Part shown: piece by piece, positions 45,434 to 56,653 of the stretch
Numbering within the stretch: the stretch's first letter is position 1
How the letters are laid out: each line of letters starts with the position of its first letter
Assembly: GCF_000217935.1 (NCBI RefSeq)
Contig: NZ_AFHI01000012.1
Span: 1 to 64,000 of the forward strand
Reading direction: 5' to 3'
DNA length: 64,000 nucleotides
Source of the DNA: Rheinheimera sp. A13L
GTDB taxonomy: Bacteria > Pseudomonadota > Gammaproteobacteria > Enterobacterales > Alteromonadaceae
The notes under the pieces: generated by a model
Told to the model about the DNA's origin: nothing
Seen by the model: only the letters and a program-made list of their open reading frames with translations
Database searches by the model: none
Made by a program: the position numbers and the translations under genes

Positions 45434-46832
45434 CCAGCACTTTCGCGACCAGCGCTTTGGCTTTTGGTTCAGATACAGACTCCGCATAACATCTAAGCTC
45501 AGGTGCATTACCTGAAGGGCGCAAATGCACTATATCGCCATTCGTCAGAGTGAAACGCAGCCCATCTGTTGTATCAACAGACAGCACTTTTGTATCCAGC
45601 CCTAAGTCAGAGACAAAATGATCTGCGTTCATCGCCGCCTTGCTCAGCAGTTGCTGACTCAGCTCTGTGGCAAAGTCACTTAAGCGCTGACTGGCAGTAA
45701 AACGCTTTGGTAACTCTGATAACAGCTCTGACACAGCTCTGCCTCTGGCAAGCTCAATAACGGCCAGTAAAGGTAAAATCGCATCTCTTGTCGGTAAAGC
45801 CGTCAGATATCTTTCCTGCTTTTGTAAATCACTGGCCAGTAAAAAACCACCATTGGCTTCAAAACCCGCCACAGCCGGATACTGCTCTAACTGATCAAAT
45901 GCTTCAATCACATAAGGTGAACCAATACGGGTTCGCAGTACCTGCAAAAACCAACCTGACTGCTCAATAGCGCTATTACAACTGACGGGTACAGCCAAAG
46001 CCTGAATCTTTAATGCTTTGGCAGCCAGCAAACCAAGCACATCACCGCGTAGCCAACAGCCCTGTTCGTCCGCAACCATAGGCCTGTCGCCATCGCCATC
46101 GGTAGAAAACAGCAAATCCAGTTGATGTTCCTGAGTCCACAGCACAGCTTTTTGTTCATCTTCTTCAGATACAGCTTCGGTATCTATAGGCACAAAGTGA
46201 TCTGAACGCCCTAGCCTTATCACACAAGCCCCTAACTGCTGCAGCAACTCTGCGTAAATATCCCGTCCGGCGCTGGAATGCTCATAAATGCCTATGGTTA
46301 AGCCTTTGGCCAGGTCCTGTGGAAACCAATCCAGATAACGTTGTTTATAGTCGTGGGCAGCAGCAGGGTTCAGCGTCAATTCTGCAGCATGAACAGGCAG
46401 GCTGAAGGGCACCTCCACAGACAGCATCTTAAGTTCGTCCTGCTTGGTAATTTCACCTTGGGGGCGATAAAATTTCAGGCCATTGCGGTCAAAAGGAATA
46501 TGGCTGCCTGTCACCATAATAGCCGCCACGCCTTGCTTCATAGCAGCGTAAGCCAAAGCGGGAGTAGGAATAACCCCATAATAATCCAGTTCAAGCCCCA
46601 ACTGCTGCACAGCGGCGGCACACCAGGCTGCTATTTCAGGGCTGCTGGGTCTGTTGTCTATGGCCAGAGCTATACGCTGCACATCCTGGCTTTGCTGCAG
46701 TAATTTGATAAAAGCCAGCGTAAAGGCACAACATAACTCTGGCGTAAAATCGACCACCAGGCCACGGGCGCCACTGGTACCAAACTGCACTGAGCTCTGT
46801 CGGATCAGTGTGCTGCTGATGAAGTGATCCAT
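45402..46832 (-). CDS. manB: phosphomannomutase (ManB/CpsG family)
   Basis: Converts mannose-6-phosphate to mannose-1-phosphate for GDP-mannose. Active-site serine in MVTGSHIPFDRNGLKFYRPQ (Ser about residue 108), metal loop STDGDGDRPMVADE, sugar loop AGFEANGGFLLASDL, and C-terminal phosphate loop RPSGNAPELRCYAES. 476 residues. Phosphoglucomutase activity cannot be excluded. Last gene of the minus-strand EPS unit, next to manC. Confidence 0.88.
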   Translation of the reverse strand: MDHFISSTLIRQSSVQFGTSGARGLVVDFTPELCCAFTLAFIKLLQQSQDVQRIALAIDNRPSSPEIAAWCAAAVQQLGLELDYYGVIPTPALAYAAMKQGVAAIMVTGSHIPFDRNGLKFYRPQGEITKQDELKMLSVEVPFSLPVHAAELTLNPAAAHDYKQRYLDWFPQDLAKGLTIGIYEHSSAGRDIYAELLQQLGACVIRLGRSDHFVPIDTEAVSEEDEQKAVLWTQEHQLDLLFSTDGDGDRPMVADEQGCWLRGDVLGLLAAKALKIQALAVPVSCNSAIEQSGWFLQVLRTRIGSPYVIEAFDQLEQYPAVAGFEANGGFLLASDLQKQERYLTALPTRDAILPLLAVIELARGRAVSELLSELPKRFTASQRLSDFATELSQQLLSKAAMNADHFVSDLGLDTKVLSVDTTDGLRFTLTNGDIVHLRPSGNAPELRCYAESVSEPKAKALVAKVLAKVPALILHL

Positions 46833-46841
46833 CTTTCCTCC

Positions 46842-48263
46842 TTAAGTTCTGCCATATCTGTCCTCAAAACGCACTATATCGTCTTCACCTAAATAACTGC
46901 CCGATTGCACTTCAATCAGTTCCAGCAGCACTTTTCCCGGATTCTCCAGCGCATGCACAGCGGTGACAGGAATATACACCGATTGGTTTTCAGTAATAAA
47001 TTGTTCAGTCCCATTAATAGTCACTTTGGCGGTACCAGACACCACTATCCAGTGCTCAGCCCTGTGATGGTGCATTTGCACCGACAGTTTGGCACCAGGT
47101 TTAACGCTAATACGTTTGACCTGAAAACGCGGTCCTGTATCAACAGAGTCATACTTGCCCCAGGGACGGTACACTTCACGGTGAACATTCACTTCAGGAC
47201 GGCTGGCCACTTTTAACTGGCTGACAATATGTTTAATGTCCTGGGTATGATCTTTATGAGCCACCAGCACCGCATCCTTGGTATTGACGATCACCAGATC
47301 CTGCACCCCAACCACAGCAATCAGTTTGTCATCCGAATGCACATACAGATCATGCGAATTGTGCAGGAATACTTCGCCACGCAGTACGTTATTTTGCTCA
47401 TCTTTACTGGCTATTTGCCATAAGGCGGCAAAGCCCCCTACATCGTTCCAGCCAGCGTCCAAAGGCACAACCACTGCATCTGTGGTTTTTTCCATCACCG
47501 CATAGTCGATGGACTCTGCAGCGCAACGGCTAAAAGCTTCGGTATCAATACGGATAAAATCCAGATCTTTTGCCAGTTGTGCCACAGCCTCACTACAGCA
47601 CTGATAAATATCAGGCCTGTGCTGCTTCAGCTCAGCTAAATAACAGGATGCTTTAAACATAAAGATGCCGCTGTTCCAATAGTAGTCACCACTAGCCAGA
47701 TAAGCTTCGGCTGTGGCCAGATCAGGCTTTTCAACAAAAGCCTCAACCAGATAAGCAGATTCACCCGACAGATTGACTGCGGCGACCTCACCTCGCTTTA
47801 TATAGCCGTAACCTGTTTCAGCATGAGCAGGCACCACACCAAAAGTAACCAGCTTGCCCTGTTCTGCCAGAGCTGTGGCCTGAATCACTGCAGCGTGAAA
47901 AGCAGCAACATTCTGGATCAGGTGATCAGCAGCCAGTACCAGTAACAGCGGATCCTCGCCCTGTTGCCGGGCTATAAAAGCGGCCAGCGCTGTAGCTGGC
48001 GCTGTATTGCGCCCTACAGGTTCAAGCAAAATAGCGGTATTCAGCAGTTTTAACTGCTTCACCTGCTCCGCCGTAATAAAGCGGTTTTCTTCATTGCAGA
48101 TAATCATAGGGGGCTGGTGAGGTAAGCCATTTAACCGCAACAAGGTTTCCTGCAACAGGCTGTATTCACCACAAAGCGGGATAAATTGTTTTGGATAATT
48201 GCTGCGGGATAAAGGCCACAAACGGCTGCCGGTTCCGCCGGCAACAATAACAGGATAAATCAC
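46842..48263 (-). CDS. manC: mannose-1-phosphate guanylyltransferase / mannose-6-phosphate isomerase
   Basis: Makes GDP-mannose. N-terminal nucleotidyltransferase: [70 protein letters not shown]-terminal cupin (type II PMI): [60 protein letters not shown]. 473 residues, standard bifunctional size. Confidence 0.96.
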   Translation of the reverse strand: MIYPVIVAGGTGSRLWPLSRSNYPKQFIPLCGEYSLLQETLLRLNGLPHQPPMIICNEENRFITAEQVKQLKLLNTAILLEPVGRNTAPATALAAFIARQQGEDPLLLVLAADHLIQNVAAFHAAVIQATALAEQGKLVTFGVVPAHAETGYGYIKRGEVAAVNLSGESAYLVEAFVEKPDLATAEAYLASGDYYWNSGIFMFKASCYLAELKQHRPDIYQCCSEAVAQLAKDLDFIRIDTEAFSRCAAESIDYAVMEKTTDAVVVPLDAGWNDVGGFAALWQIASKDEQNNVLRGEVFLHNSHDLYVHSDDKLIAVVGVQDLVIVNTKDAVLVAHKDHTQDIKHIVSQLKVASRPEVNVHREVYRPWGKYDSVDTGPRFQVKRISVKPGAKLSVQMHHHRAEHWIVVSGTAKVTINGTEQFITENQSVYIPVTAVHALENPGKVLLELIEVQSGSYLGEDDIVRFEDRYGRT

Positions 48264-49720
48264 AGAACCTCCTTGTCAGAATTAGGGTACAAAAAATCGA
48301 ATGCGTATTGACCAGCAAATACTGCTACGCACAAGACCAACGATAACAATGCTGACTGCAACAGCAGCAGTATGGAGGTCAGATAATCCGCCTTTGACAA
48401 GGGAAACATCGGCTCAACACTGTACATAACAAAAGGCAGCATGATTAAAAAACATACCTTGTAGAAGGCATAAGAAGGCCTGGTCTGAAAAACAAAACGG
48501 TACATCACAAAAAAACAAAACAGGTAGTTGATCACAAAAGAGCAGACAATTAACAGGCACAGCAGCAGGATATCTTCATAATAAGCTCCCACTGCTATCG
48601 CCATGAAGGTGGTAACAACAGAAAAAAGCCCACAATAAAACTGTAATCTGGACTGGCCAAAGGATTGATAAATAGCCCCTGTTGAACTCAACACCATCTG
48701 AAGCGGAATAGAAACCGAAAACACTGTCAGAATAGGCTCCACCGCCTCCCAGCCCGGGCCAAACAAAAGATAGACCAGAGCGCCTGAGCCATTATAAAAA
48801 ACGATGGAGACAAACAGACCTAAATAAGCCAGTGGTCTTAGTACCCGTAAAAATTCTGAGGCTACAAAACTCACATTGGCTTTGTGTTTAGTCAGGGTTG
48901 GCTGCAAAGCTGGCGTAATGGCAAAGGTAAAGAGTTGCAACGGATAACGCATCACCTGATAAGACTTGTCATAAAAGGCCGTCACACTCAGGCCAAAAAA
49001 TTTTGCCACTATGATGGTATCGAGGTTTCTGGAGAAAAAATTCACCAGGTTAAACAAAAACTGAAATTTGACAAAACTCACTATGGTTTTAAACACCGCA
49101 AGGTCGCGCCCTAAAGCTGGACGGCCTACTTCTGTGTGTGCAGACATTTGATAATAAAAAATAAATCTGAACACAAAAGGCGAGCAGACTTTGAATAACA
49201 GCGCATAAAATCCATAGGAAAAATAAAACAGCAGCATACACATCAACAAAGACGCTGTTTCAGCATAAATTTCCGCCCGTGCAATCAGGATAAATTTGGA
49301 GCCACGTTGCAATGAGGCCAATGGCGACGTCGTCAGGCAGACAAAAAATACCGTGACAGCAATAAAAAGCGCTGCATAAGGCATGTCTTTCATACCAATC
49401 CATAAGCAAACCAATGGAAAAGCAAAAAAACTTAACGTTGCCAGCAACAACCCCATCAGCAGGCTTAATGACATCAGGCCATTACGCTGACTCACCGAAA
49501 CATCATCCAAATACACCAGAGCCGGAACAATGGAGGTGGAGCTGATCAGCACCATCAGGGTGATAAATACCTGAACAATAGCGACATAACCAAAATCGCC
49601 GGGAGCAAACAATCTGGCCAGCAACACCATAGAAATAATCTGAAATGCATAAAGGCTGTATTTGCCCAACAAGCTACGCTTGATTGCCTGGTTTAACTCC
49701 AGACCAGATTGGATGCTCAC
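48260..49720 (-). CDS. Wzx-type oligosaccharide flippase
   Basis: 486 residues with about 12-14 membrane helices. The N-terminus ([40 protein letters not shown]) and [20 protein letters not shown] match the WzxC/polysaccharide-transport MOP branch. It would flip lipid-linked repeat units across the inner membrane. Overlaps the next gene by 4 nt. Confidence 0.9.
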   Translation of the reverse strand: MSIQSGLELNQAIKRSLLGKYSLYAFQIISMVLLARLFAPGDFGYVAIVQVFITLMVLISSTSIVPALVYLDDVSVSQRNGLMSLSLLMGLLLATLSFFAFPLVCLWIGMKDMPYAALFIAVTVFFVCLTTSPLASLQRGSKFILIARAEIYAETASLLMCMLLFYFSYGFYALLFKVCSPFVFRFIFYYQMSAHTEVGRPALGRDLAVFKTIVSFVKFQFLFNLVNFFSRNLDTIIVAKFFGLSVTAFYDKSYQVMRYPLQLFTFAITPALQPTLTKHKANVSFVASEFLRVLRPLAYLGLFVSIVFYNGSGALVYLLFGPGWEAVEPILTVFSVSIPLQMVLSSTGAIYQSFGQSRLQFYCGLFSVVTTFMAIAVGAYYEDILLLCLLIVCSFVINYLFCFFVMYRFVFQTRPSYAFYKVCFLIMLPFVMYSVEPMFPLSKADYLTSILLLLQSALLSLVLCVAVFAGQYAFDFLYPNSDKEVL

Positions 49721-50703
49721 AGGCCGCCAGCCAGCTTTCTGATTTCTTCTGCAAACCTGTAATTGACGATATCTACCGGTGTTTTAATGATTTTTGTGGC
49801 AGCCAACTGCTCATAGCTGATATCAGGCATGTCGCTTTGATTGCTGACAATGTAAAACTTGTCATTCACCAGCTCTTCGGCGATCTGCAACTGATGATCA
49901 TCAGAAAACTCGTTCTGAGCTTCCAGTCGGGGTATAAAAATCACAGTTTTGCGGTAAGACAGCATTAAATTGATACTGCCTATGCCGCAATGACTGATCA
50001 CCAGCGCTGCCTTTTGTACATAGTCTTCCACATCAGGCCGGCTCAGATTACTGACCACCCTATGAGTGGCTGCTGTGGCATGGATCAGATTAGGACCTGA
50101 CTGGATCACCCAGTCGACCCGTGGGTCTTTATACAGCGGCATGGCAGCTATGTACTCAAAGAGTCGGGCAAACATATAGACATTGGTGCCGACAGTCACA
50201 AAGATTAAAGGCCGTTCCACATTGATTTCTTCATCTTTGGGGTACGCATTTTCTGATAAGATATCGAAACACTTCCCCAAATAGATACAATCAAACTTTT
50301 CTGCCATGGCTTTCCACTGGCAAATAAAATAATGTGCCAGTTTTAACTTTTTAATCATTTTCCCGGTGTTTGATAATTCTTTTACCCTGGATAAGGTGTC
50401 GATAAAGATCACCTTGCAGCCAAACAAACGGGCCACTACAGCAAAAGGTAAAAAGATGGGGCCTCCGGTGCTGATCACCACTTTGGGCATTAAACGGGCA
50501 AACAAATAAAAGCCAACAAAGAAGTTCAGCAGATGAACAAAAAAGTTAAATTGAGTCGATCTGACCACTATCACTTTGTTTGGAATACCCACCAGATTAT
50601 TTAAGTTGGTGATGATGGTAAAATCATCCAGTTTTGAACATGCACACAAGGCCTGAGTCAAATGACCACCGGCTGATGCAATCACCACTATTTTATTCGG
50701 CAT
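49717..50703 (-). CDS. glycosyltransferase, fused Alg14-like and Alg13-like halves (PssD/PssE type)
   Basis: 328 residues. The N-terminal half (about 1-150) is EpsF/Alg14-like: [20 protein letters not shown] and [20 protein letters not shown] with a membrane-binding segment. The C-terminal half (about 165-328) is GT28/Alg13-like: [20 protein letters not shown] and [20 protein letters not shown]. In rhizobia and streptococci these are two proteins, often transferring glucuronate or galactose. CAGGAG lies 6 nt before the ATG at 50703; an in-frame start at 50766 has no site. UDP-GlcA from Ugd is a plausible donor. Confidence 0.85.
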   Translation of the reverse strand: MPNKIVVIASAGGHLTQALCACSKLDDFTIITNLNNLVGIPNKVIVVRSTQFNFFVHLLNFFVGFYLFARLMPKVVISTGGPIFLPFAVVARLFGCKVIFIDTLSRVKELSNTGKMIKKLKLAHYFICQWKAMAEKFDCIYLGKCFDILSENAYPKDEEINVERPLIFVTVGTNVYMFARLFEYIAAMPLYKDPRVDWVIQSGPNLIHATAATHRVVSNLSRPDVEDYVQKAALVISHCGIGSINLMLSYRKTVIFIPRLEAQNEFSDDHQLQIAEELVNDKFYIVSNQSDMPDISYEQLAATKIIKTPVDIVNYRFAEEIRKLAGGL

Positions 50704-51226
50704 ACGTTGCTCCTGCAGGGTCTCTGAATCTAATAATTTTTGCCGGTACACCGGCCACAATGGCAAAATCAGGCACTGAACGGGTGACTACAGCGCCGGC
50801 CCCGACAATAGCGCCTCTGCCAATGGTCACTCCAGGCAGCACTACCGCATTTCGGCCAATCCAGACATCATCAGAAATGGTGACCTCCAGCTCCTCGCTG
50901 TAGCCTTGTTGGCTGATCGGAACATCAGTCCGGTCAAAGGCGTGCATCCTGCTTAAAATGGACACATGAGGTGCAATCAGCACATCATTGCCCAAGGTTA
51001 CTTTTTCTAAATACACATTTTCATTGATCCGGCAGCCGGAGCCCATTTTTATATTCTTCCCATTGCCTATATATAAATTAGGGCCAATCATAGAATGACG
51101 ACCGCCTGGTTGAATTATTTTTATAATCTTGGTCAGATACCAGACTCTGAAATCACAAAAAAATGAAACAAATCTGGCCGAAGGCAACTTTGATATCAGC
51201 ATGTAATATAAAATCAGTTTAAACAT
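50693..51226 (-). CDS. left-handed beta-helix acyltransferase (EPS O-acetyltransferase?)
   Basis: 177 residues of hexapeptide repeats: [94 protein letters not shown]. The C-terminal signature is that of WcaF/LacA/CysE-type enzymes. Donor probably acetyl-CoA; target sugar unknown. An N-terminal hydrophobic stretch is present. Confidence 0.88.
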   Translation of the reverse strand: MFKLILYYMLISKLPSARFVSFFCDFRVWYLTKIIKIIQPGGRHSMIGPNLYIGNGKNIKMGSGCRINENVYLEKVTLGNDVLIAPHVSILSRMHAFDRTDVPISQQGYSEELEVTISDDVWIGRNAVVLPGVTIGRGAIVGAGAVVTRSVPDFAIVAGVPAKIIRFRDPAGATYAE

Positions 51227-51229
51227 AAC

Positions 51230-52381
51230 TCACCCATGAAGAGCATTTGTGTAACTATTAACAATATGCTCAGATTTAAATATATTAAAAAAACCTGACC
51301 GGATCAGCTCTGCAATATGAAAGCGGAATTCATCCCCCTTTTCGATCAATACTAAAATTGCTCTGGCAATTTCCTCCGGGTCTTGCGTTGTTACTGACAC
51401 CCCTATTAAGTTCTCTCTGAAAAAACCATCAATACCGGTTTCTTTCATATACAAAATTGGCGTCTGAGTGGCGATGGACTCCAGATAAGCCATACCAAAG
51501 GTCTCATCCAAAGCAGGAAGTAACATGGCATCCGATGCGGCAATAGTGCGCAGCACAGCGTCATGGCTCAGAGAGCCACTGAATACAATCTGATCGGACA
51601 AACCCAGGGAGGCGCTATGAGACTGGATGAGGTTCAGCACCGAATCATCCCCGGCCCCTATGATAGTCAGCCGGATCTGCAGTGCAGGAAATTTGTCTCT
51701 CAACAGCCCTATGGCACTGATAAGAGGTAACACGCCTTTTCTTTTGTACTGATGGAAGCTCAGCACAGTTGTGTATTCAATACTGCTGTTTTTCTTTTTG
51801 GCATGCCCGGAACTATCAGATGTCATAGTGAATCGGCATAAGTTAGGGATGACGGTTGAATTCTCTAAAGGAAAACTAGTCAGTTTTTCCATATTTTTCT
51901 GAGCAGCCGGAGTTAAAAATATGACTTTTTTTGCCGCTTTAAGGATCTGATCAAATAGCTTTTTACAGTCATGCATTCTGCTGTAAAACCTGAAATCCGT
52001 TCCGCCCCGCACGCTGATCAAATACTTCACGCCCCATGCTGAAGCTAAGTACTTCGCAAACAGGCCTTCAGAGGTTAATTTATGCGCATGAATAAGGTCG
52101 AACTTCATGCTGTTCAGGTAAACAATACGGATCAAACTGGCCCAAAAATACAGCATAAATCGATGGATATAAGGCAAAGGCAAGGAGAAATACACCAGAC
52201 TAAGACCACGCTCAAAGGGCTTCACAGAGACCCGGAACGGATTACTGGTTCTGTGCAGCGACAGCACATAACTGGTTATATTGGTATTTGCTTCGACCGC
52301 TTCAATCAAATTCAGCACAGCTTTGGTATGTGGATATGCACTGCCGTCCGGAAAGTCCTGATGAATATGCAAAATCTTCAT
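51230..52381 (-). CDS. GT4-type glycosyltransferase
   Basis: 383 residues with a GT-B fold: N-terminal ILHIHQDFPDGSAYPHTKAV and LIHAHKLTSEGLFAKYLASA; C-terminal TIIGAGDDSVLNLIQSHSAS, LPALDETFGMAYLESIATQT (E-x7-E nucleotide-sugar site). Donor and acceptor unknown. Start ATG overlaps the preceding gene by 4 nt. Confidence 0.9.
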   Translation of the reverse strand: MKILHIHQDFPDGSAYPHTKAVLNLIEAVEANTNITSYVLSLHRTSNPFRVSVKPFERGLSLVYFSLPLPYIHRFMLYFWASLIRIVYLNSMKFDLIHAHKLTSEGLFAKYLASAWGVKYLISVRGGTDFRFYSRMHDCKKLFDQILKAAKKVIFLTPAAQKNMEKLTSFPLENSTVIPNLCRFTMTSDSSGHAKKKNSSIEYTTVLSFHQYKRKGVLPLISAIGLLRDKFPALQIRLTIIGAGDDSVLNLIQSHSASLGLSDQIVFSGSLSHDAVLRTIAASDAMLLPALDETFGMAYLESIATQTPILYMKETGIDGFFRENLIGVSVTTQDPEEIARAILVLIEKGDEFRFHIAELIRSGFFNIFKSEHIVNSYTNALHG

Positions 52382-53493
52382 CGTGCCTCCTTCAGGAATA
52401 ATTCAATGCGGTATTTCAACTTCTCTCTGAAGGTGACATTAGAAAAGGTTTCACTATGGGCGCGGATCGCGGCGGCATCAAAAGAAGCTGGCATTTGCTC
52501 GAATCTGTGGATGCAATCGATGATGCTCGCTGTCGACTGCTCGCTGAAAAATAACCCTGTTACGCCATCCACCACAGTTTCCAGACTGCCTCCTTTGCCA
52601 TAAGCCAGCACCGGAGTGCCGGTGGCCTGAGCTTCGACGGGCATAATGCCAAAATCTTCTTCAGCGGCAAAAATAAAGGCTTTGGCCTTGGATATATAAG
52701 ACAAAAGACTTTTATCGTCCTGATAGCCCAGTATTGAAATGTTTGGATAACCACTGGCCAAAGCCGCAATTTTTTTCATCTCAGGGCCATCCCCTACTAC
52801 TATTAATTTTTTGTCTTTAAGCTGTTGAAAACTCGATACAATCAAATCAATTCTTTTGTAGGGAACCAGTCTGGAGGCCGCCAGATAATAGTCGTCTTTA
52901 TTCTCGTTTAATCCAAAGCGGCTGGTATCCACAGGCGGATACAAGGTCTCGGATAATCGGCCATAGCATTTTCTTATTCTGGCTTTTATAAAGTTTGAGT
53001 TGCTGATAAAGAGGTCGACACCGTTTGAAGTTCGGGTATCCCAAATTCTGAATTTATGCAAAAAGTAGCGTGCCAAAACAGATTTCAGGCCAGAGTGCAG
53101 CTTAGCTTCCCGTAAATACTCGTGCTGCAGATCCCAGGCATAACGGGCTGGCGAATGGCAATAACAAATATGAGTTTGCTTTGGTCCTGTGATCACCCCT
53201 TTAGCCACAGCATGACTGGAAGAGATCACCAGGTCATAACCGGACATATCAAATTGTTCTATCGCTATGGGGAATAGCGGAAAATACAGCCGGTATTGTT
53301 TTCGGGCAAAGGGTAAAGTCTGTATAAAAGACGTATGGATAGTGCAGCCATTTAACCATTGAGTATCTTTTTCAGGCAGAAAATTAACCAATGTATAGAG
53401 GTCTGCTCCAGGGTATAAAGTGATAATCTCCTGAAGAACCTTCTCTGCCCCGCCATTGACCACAAGCCAATCGTGAATGATTGCAACCTTCAT
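52378..53493 (-). CDS. GT4-type glycosyltransferase (WcaC/MtfB-like)
   Basis: 371 residues, GT-B fold: VAIIHDWLVVNGGAEKVLQE at the N-terminus, DLVISSSHAVAKGVITGPKQ, ARYAWDLQHEYLREAKLHSG, and AAEEDFGIMPVEAQATGTPV near the nucleotide-sugar site. The start at 53493 has AAGGA 9 nt upstream; a form from 53526 overlaps the neighbour. A mannosyltransferase fits the GDP-mannose genes in the unit, but this is inference. Confidence 0.9.
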   Translation of the reverse strand: MKVAIIHDWLVVNGGAEKVLQEIITLYPGADLYTLVNFLPEKDTQWLNGCTIHTSFIQTLPFARKQYRLYFPLFPIAIEQFDMSGYDLVISSSHAVAKGVITGPKQTHICYCHSPARYAWDLQHEYLREAKLHSGLKSVLARYFLHKFRIWDTRTSNGVDLFISNSNFIKARIRKCYGRLSETLYPPVDTSRFGLNENKDDYYLAASRLVPYKRIDLIVSSFQQLKDKKLIVVGDGPEMKKIAALASGYPNISILGYQDDKSLLSYISKAKAFIFAAEEDFGIMPVEAQATGTPVLAYGKGGSLETVVDGVTGLFFSEQSTASIIDCIHRFEQMPASFDAAAIRAHSETFSNVTFREKLKYRIELFLKEAR

Positions 53494-53494
53494 G

Positions 53495-54550
53495 TTATTT
53501 ATTCCTTGAGCTTGGGCGCTCTGCAAATACGAGAAGCGAATAGAGACACAGCATCATGATGATAAATGCTGTTATTTCCAGAGTTTTATTGGTATGCCCA
53601 AAGGCAAACTGAATAATAAATGATGAAAGAAATAGTGTGTAGTGCAGCGTGTAAGCAAGCAGACTATTCCTGCCTATTGTATTTAATACATTTTCAATCC
53701 AGACCGGAACGTAATTTCGTTTAGTGAGATAAGCGTTTGTTGAAACAATAATGATCACAACACCAATATACAACAACATGTATGACGCAGCGGGAGGAGA
53801 TTTTAATTCCGCATTCGCCAACTCCCTTAACACATCACCGGATGTCTGCATCAGAATCAAAAATGAACAGAGTATAGAAAACATACTGATGCTTAAAAAG
53901 AATAAAACCCGCTGCCGGTCAACAGACCAAAACGAATACATTCTGGAGAAAAAGAAGCCTAATAACACCAGGCCGTAAAACGGGAAAAACGGATAAACAT
54001 CATAAAAAAACAATCTGAAAAACGTAGCTTCACGCAAGTGTTCAAAATGACTGCCAATGCCATATCCAAAGCTGTACACCCCTATAGAAATACATAAAAG
54101 CCATAGCGGATTGATGGATTTCACCAGGTAAAGCACCAGCGGAGACACCATAAGTGCAAACATATAAAACGTCAGAATTTCGCCGGATCCTGAGGTCTCT
54201 CTGTACAGCAAAATATCGATCAGATGCTCAGAGGCCCTTTCATATCTGAAGGAGCTGATCAATACAATAAACTCCCTGGCCAGAAATATATAAAGTATCT
54301 TTATCGCTAATTTTTTGTATAAGGAAACTACATCCGTTATATGTTCAACTTTTCTGGAGAAGAACGTAAAAAATGTAAAGCCAAATATCAGTATAAAAAA
54401 CGGCGTTGCCACTCTTAAAACAGACTTAATGCCGAGCATCATGGCTTCAGAAATAAAATCGCGGGTTTCAAGCGCTCCGACATAATGGATCAGAATAATC
54501 ATTAATATTGCCAGGCCTCGACTACTATCCAGCCAACCGATTCTTTGCAT
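53495..54550 (-). CDS. acyltransferase 3 family membrane protein
   Basis: 351 residues, about 10 membrane helices. The N-terminal RIGWLDSSRGLAILMIILIH (with the family His) and VATPFFILIFGFTFFTFFSR match acyltransferase-3 proteins that acylate surface sugars. Acyl donor and target sugar unknown. Its start overlaps the wzy-like gene by 26 nt. Confidence 0.85.
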   Translation of the reverse strand: MQRIGWLDSSRGLAILMIILIHYVGALETRDFISEAMMLGIKSVLRVATPFFILIFGFTFFTFFSRKVEHITDVVSLYKKLAIKILYIFLAREFIVLISSFRYERASEHLIDILLYRETSGSGEILTFYMFALMVSPLVLYLVKSINPLWLLCISIGVYSFGYGIGSHFEHLREATFFRLFFYDVYPFFPFYGLVLLGFFFSRMYSFWSVDRQRVLFFLSISMFSILCSFLILMQTSGDVLRELANAELKSPPAASYMLLYIGVVIIIVSTNAYLTKRNYVPVWIENVLNTIGRNSLLAYTLHYTLFLSSFIIQFAFGHTNKTLEITAFIIMMLCLYSLLVFAERPSSRNK

Positions 54551-55760
54551 TAAAATCTCCCTTTATGCAGCTGTACGATATGATAAAAATCATAAAAAAC
54601 CATACCATTGAGTCATCTTTGACGACTGAGCTTTCAGTAAAGTTATGAACAACAGGCAGAATTAACGCAGCAAAGAAATATTTGTCTTTTATATAATTCG
54701 CTAATTTAAAAAACACACACATCACACACAGAGAAAGCACTGTCCCCACATGAAGCAACATATCTAAGTATCCGTTGTGTGTACTACTGATGAATCTGAG
54801 AAAACTAAAGCGGTTATCAAAAAAATAAGGCAACTCAGGCACACCGAAGTAAGAGCCGTAGCCATAACCCAAACCAAATTTATCGAAGTAATGCAGGTCG
54901 TAATACAATGTATTCCAGATAAAGCCTCGCCCTGTTAAGGTCTCATCGCTGACAACGCCAAGCAACGTATCCATAGAGCCAAAATAATGCATATAACTTG
55001 GAAAAATGATAAAGAGCGTTACAAATAAAACAAACAAAGACGCCATCACCAGTCGTAGACTGAAGGAAGGCAGCAGGGTTAACAGAGCAAACAATAACAA
55101 GATAAACATCGATGTTTTGCTCTGCGACAGCAGCAAGACCACCAAAGCTATAGCTATCAGATAACTTGCATTTTTTACCTTTTCATTCACGCTTTTATAG
55201 AACAAAGTCAGCATCAAGACCAGGCATAACATGTTCATACCCAAGGCATTTTTACCTTTTGCGTATCCAACCATGTCGCCACTTGGATGAAAGGCTGTAC
55301 CTAAAACAACAGTAACTGCCAGCATAAAAAATGCACTATAGGCTGCATACTTAATGTTTCTACCGATCAAGCCATGTTGATAGCTATACAGGGTGGCGGA
55401 CATCACAGTAAAAACAAATATCAGTTGAAAGATGGTTCGTTTTATGGACACAGCCGGATAGCTGGACCATAAGGCACTGATGAAAAAGACTAAACAAATC
55501 ACTAAAAGCAGCAACAAGGCCAGCTGGAATCTTTGTCCTTCAGAAATTAATCTGGTATTCAGGCAATGTTTAGCCAAAAAAAATAAGAACAATCCGCCCC
55601 ACAACACTTGCTTTAAAATACTTCCGCTTGATATTTCAGCTATTTGCACATCTAAATCAGTGTCGACCAGGCTAATTTTCGCCGCCAGTTGCGGCTCCAT
55701 TAAGCCCATACAAAACAGCAGGATAAGCAACAAAGAGTATCGTTCTAAAAAGATACTCAT
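54525..55760 (-). CDS. Wzy-type polymerase / O-antigen ligase family protein
   Basis: 411 residues, about 11 hydrophobic segments. The hallmark loop is GRGFIWNTLYYDLHYFDKFG followed by LGYGYGSYFG and SSTHNGYLDMLLHVG (Wzy_C). In this cluster it most likely polymerises EPS repeat units in the periplasm. Overlaps the GT2 gene by 4 nt. Confidence 0.87.
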   Translation of the reverse strand: MSIFLERYSLLLILLFCMGLMEPQLAAKISLVDTDLDVQIAEISSGSILKQVLWGGLFLFFLAKHCLNTRLISEGQRFQLALLLLLVICLVFFISALWSSYPAVSIKRTIFQLIFVFTVMSATLYSYQHGLIGRNIKYAAYSAFFMLAVTVVLGTAFHPSGDMVGYAKGKNALGMNMLCLVLMLTLFYKSVNEKVKNASYLIAIALVVLLLSQSKTSMFILLLFALLTLLPSFSLRLVMASLFVLFVTLFIIFPSYMHYFGSMDTLLGVVSDETLTGRGFIWNTLYYDLHYFDKFGLGYGYGSYFGVPELPYFFDNRFSFLRFISSTHNGYLDMLLHVGTVLSLCVMCVFFKLANYIKDKYFFAALILPVVHNFTESSVVKDDSMVWFFMIFIISYSCIKGDFNAKNRLAG

Positions 55761-56653
55761 TTATAAAGTTCCACTTTTTTCCCATTCAATACAGAGGTAA
55801 CTTTTCCATATTTATCCAGGGCTTTCAGATAAGACTTCAGATACAACTGTTTATTCAAAGGGTAGGAAAACAAGCTGACGATGGATATGCCGCACAGCAA
55901 GAGCACATTTTTAGCCGTAAACAGAAACTTTTGCCGGGCCGTGGCTTGTTCTAAGCGGTAGCGCGCATAGGTCTGGCCTATTCTGAGTGCACGTTTTTTC
56001 AGATAGCTTGACGTCAGCCTGTTCCTTTCCACAGACTCATGCACTATGGCTTCTTTGCAATACACCAGTTTGGCGCCTAAGCGAAACATTCTGTAAAACA
56101 GCTGAACATCTTCACCGCCTGTTGTACCGTAAGCGAGATCAAATTTCAGCTGATGTCTTTCTAAAAACAATCTGTTGATCAGGGTACAGCCGCTGCCGCC
56201 GCTGCTTACTTCAGTGCCGGTTTTATGGGTTCTTCTTGAGAAATAATTGCCTTCTTTAATCCAGGCTGGCGTATTGTCCGGAAAATCAGGAATGACCTGG
56301 CCAAAGACAACATCTGCACTGTAGTGGTCAGCAGTCGCTGTCAAAGCGGCCAGCCATAAGGGATCAGCCACTTCATCATCGTCAATAGAAGCTATCCAGT
56401 CTCCACGGGCTTCTTCCAGCAGCTTATTTCTGGCGGCTGCAATATTTTTTACCGGCTCTGAGTAATAGTTCAGTGGATGTGGGAAATCCCGCCGTACTGT
56501 ATCAATGATGGCTTTCGCACTCTGCAGTTCATCGTTATCCACCACCAGAACTTCGACACTCACCCCCTCGGGGATCACCAAAAGAGCAATGCTGTCTAAG
56601 GTGTGTTGCAAATGCTGCCTTTTGTACGTGCACATAGATACCGAGATCAGCAT
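55757..56653 (-). CDS. GT2-family glycosyltransferase
   Basis: 298 residues, GT-A fold: LISVSMCTYKRQHLQHTLDS at the N-terminus, EVLVVDNDELQSAKAIID, and the metal-binding DDD in DWIASIDDDEVADPLWLAAL. C-terminal helix (LFTAKNVLLLCGISIVSLFS) anchors it to the inner membrane. Sugar unknown. Overlaps ugd by 7 nt. Confidence 0.9.
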   Translation of the reverse strand: MLISVSMCTYKRQHLQHTLDSIALLVIPEGVSVEVLVVDNDELQSAKAIIDTVRRDFPHPLNYYSEPVKNIAAARNKLLEEARGDWIASIDDDEVADPLWLAALTATADHYSADVVFGQVIPDFPDNTPAWIKEGNYFSRRTHKTGTEVSSGGSGCTLINRLFLERHQLKFDLAYGTTGGEDVQLFYRMFRLGAKLVYCKEAIVHESVERNRLTSSYLKKRALRIGQTYARYRLEQATARQKFLFTAKNVLLLCGISIVSLFSYPLNKQLYLKSYLKALDKYGKVTSVLNGKKVELYK

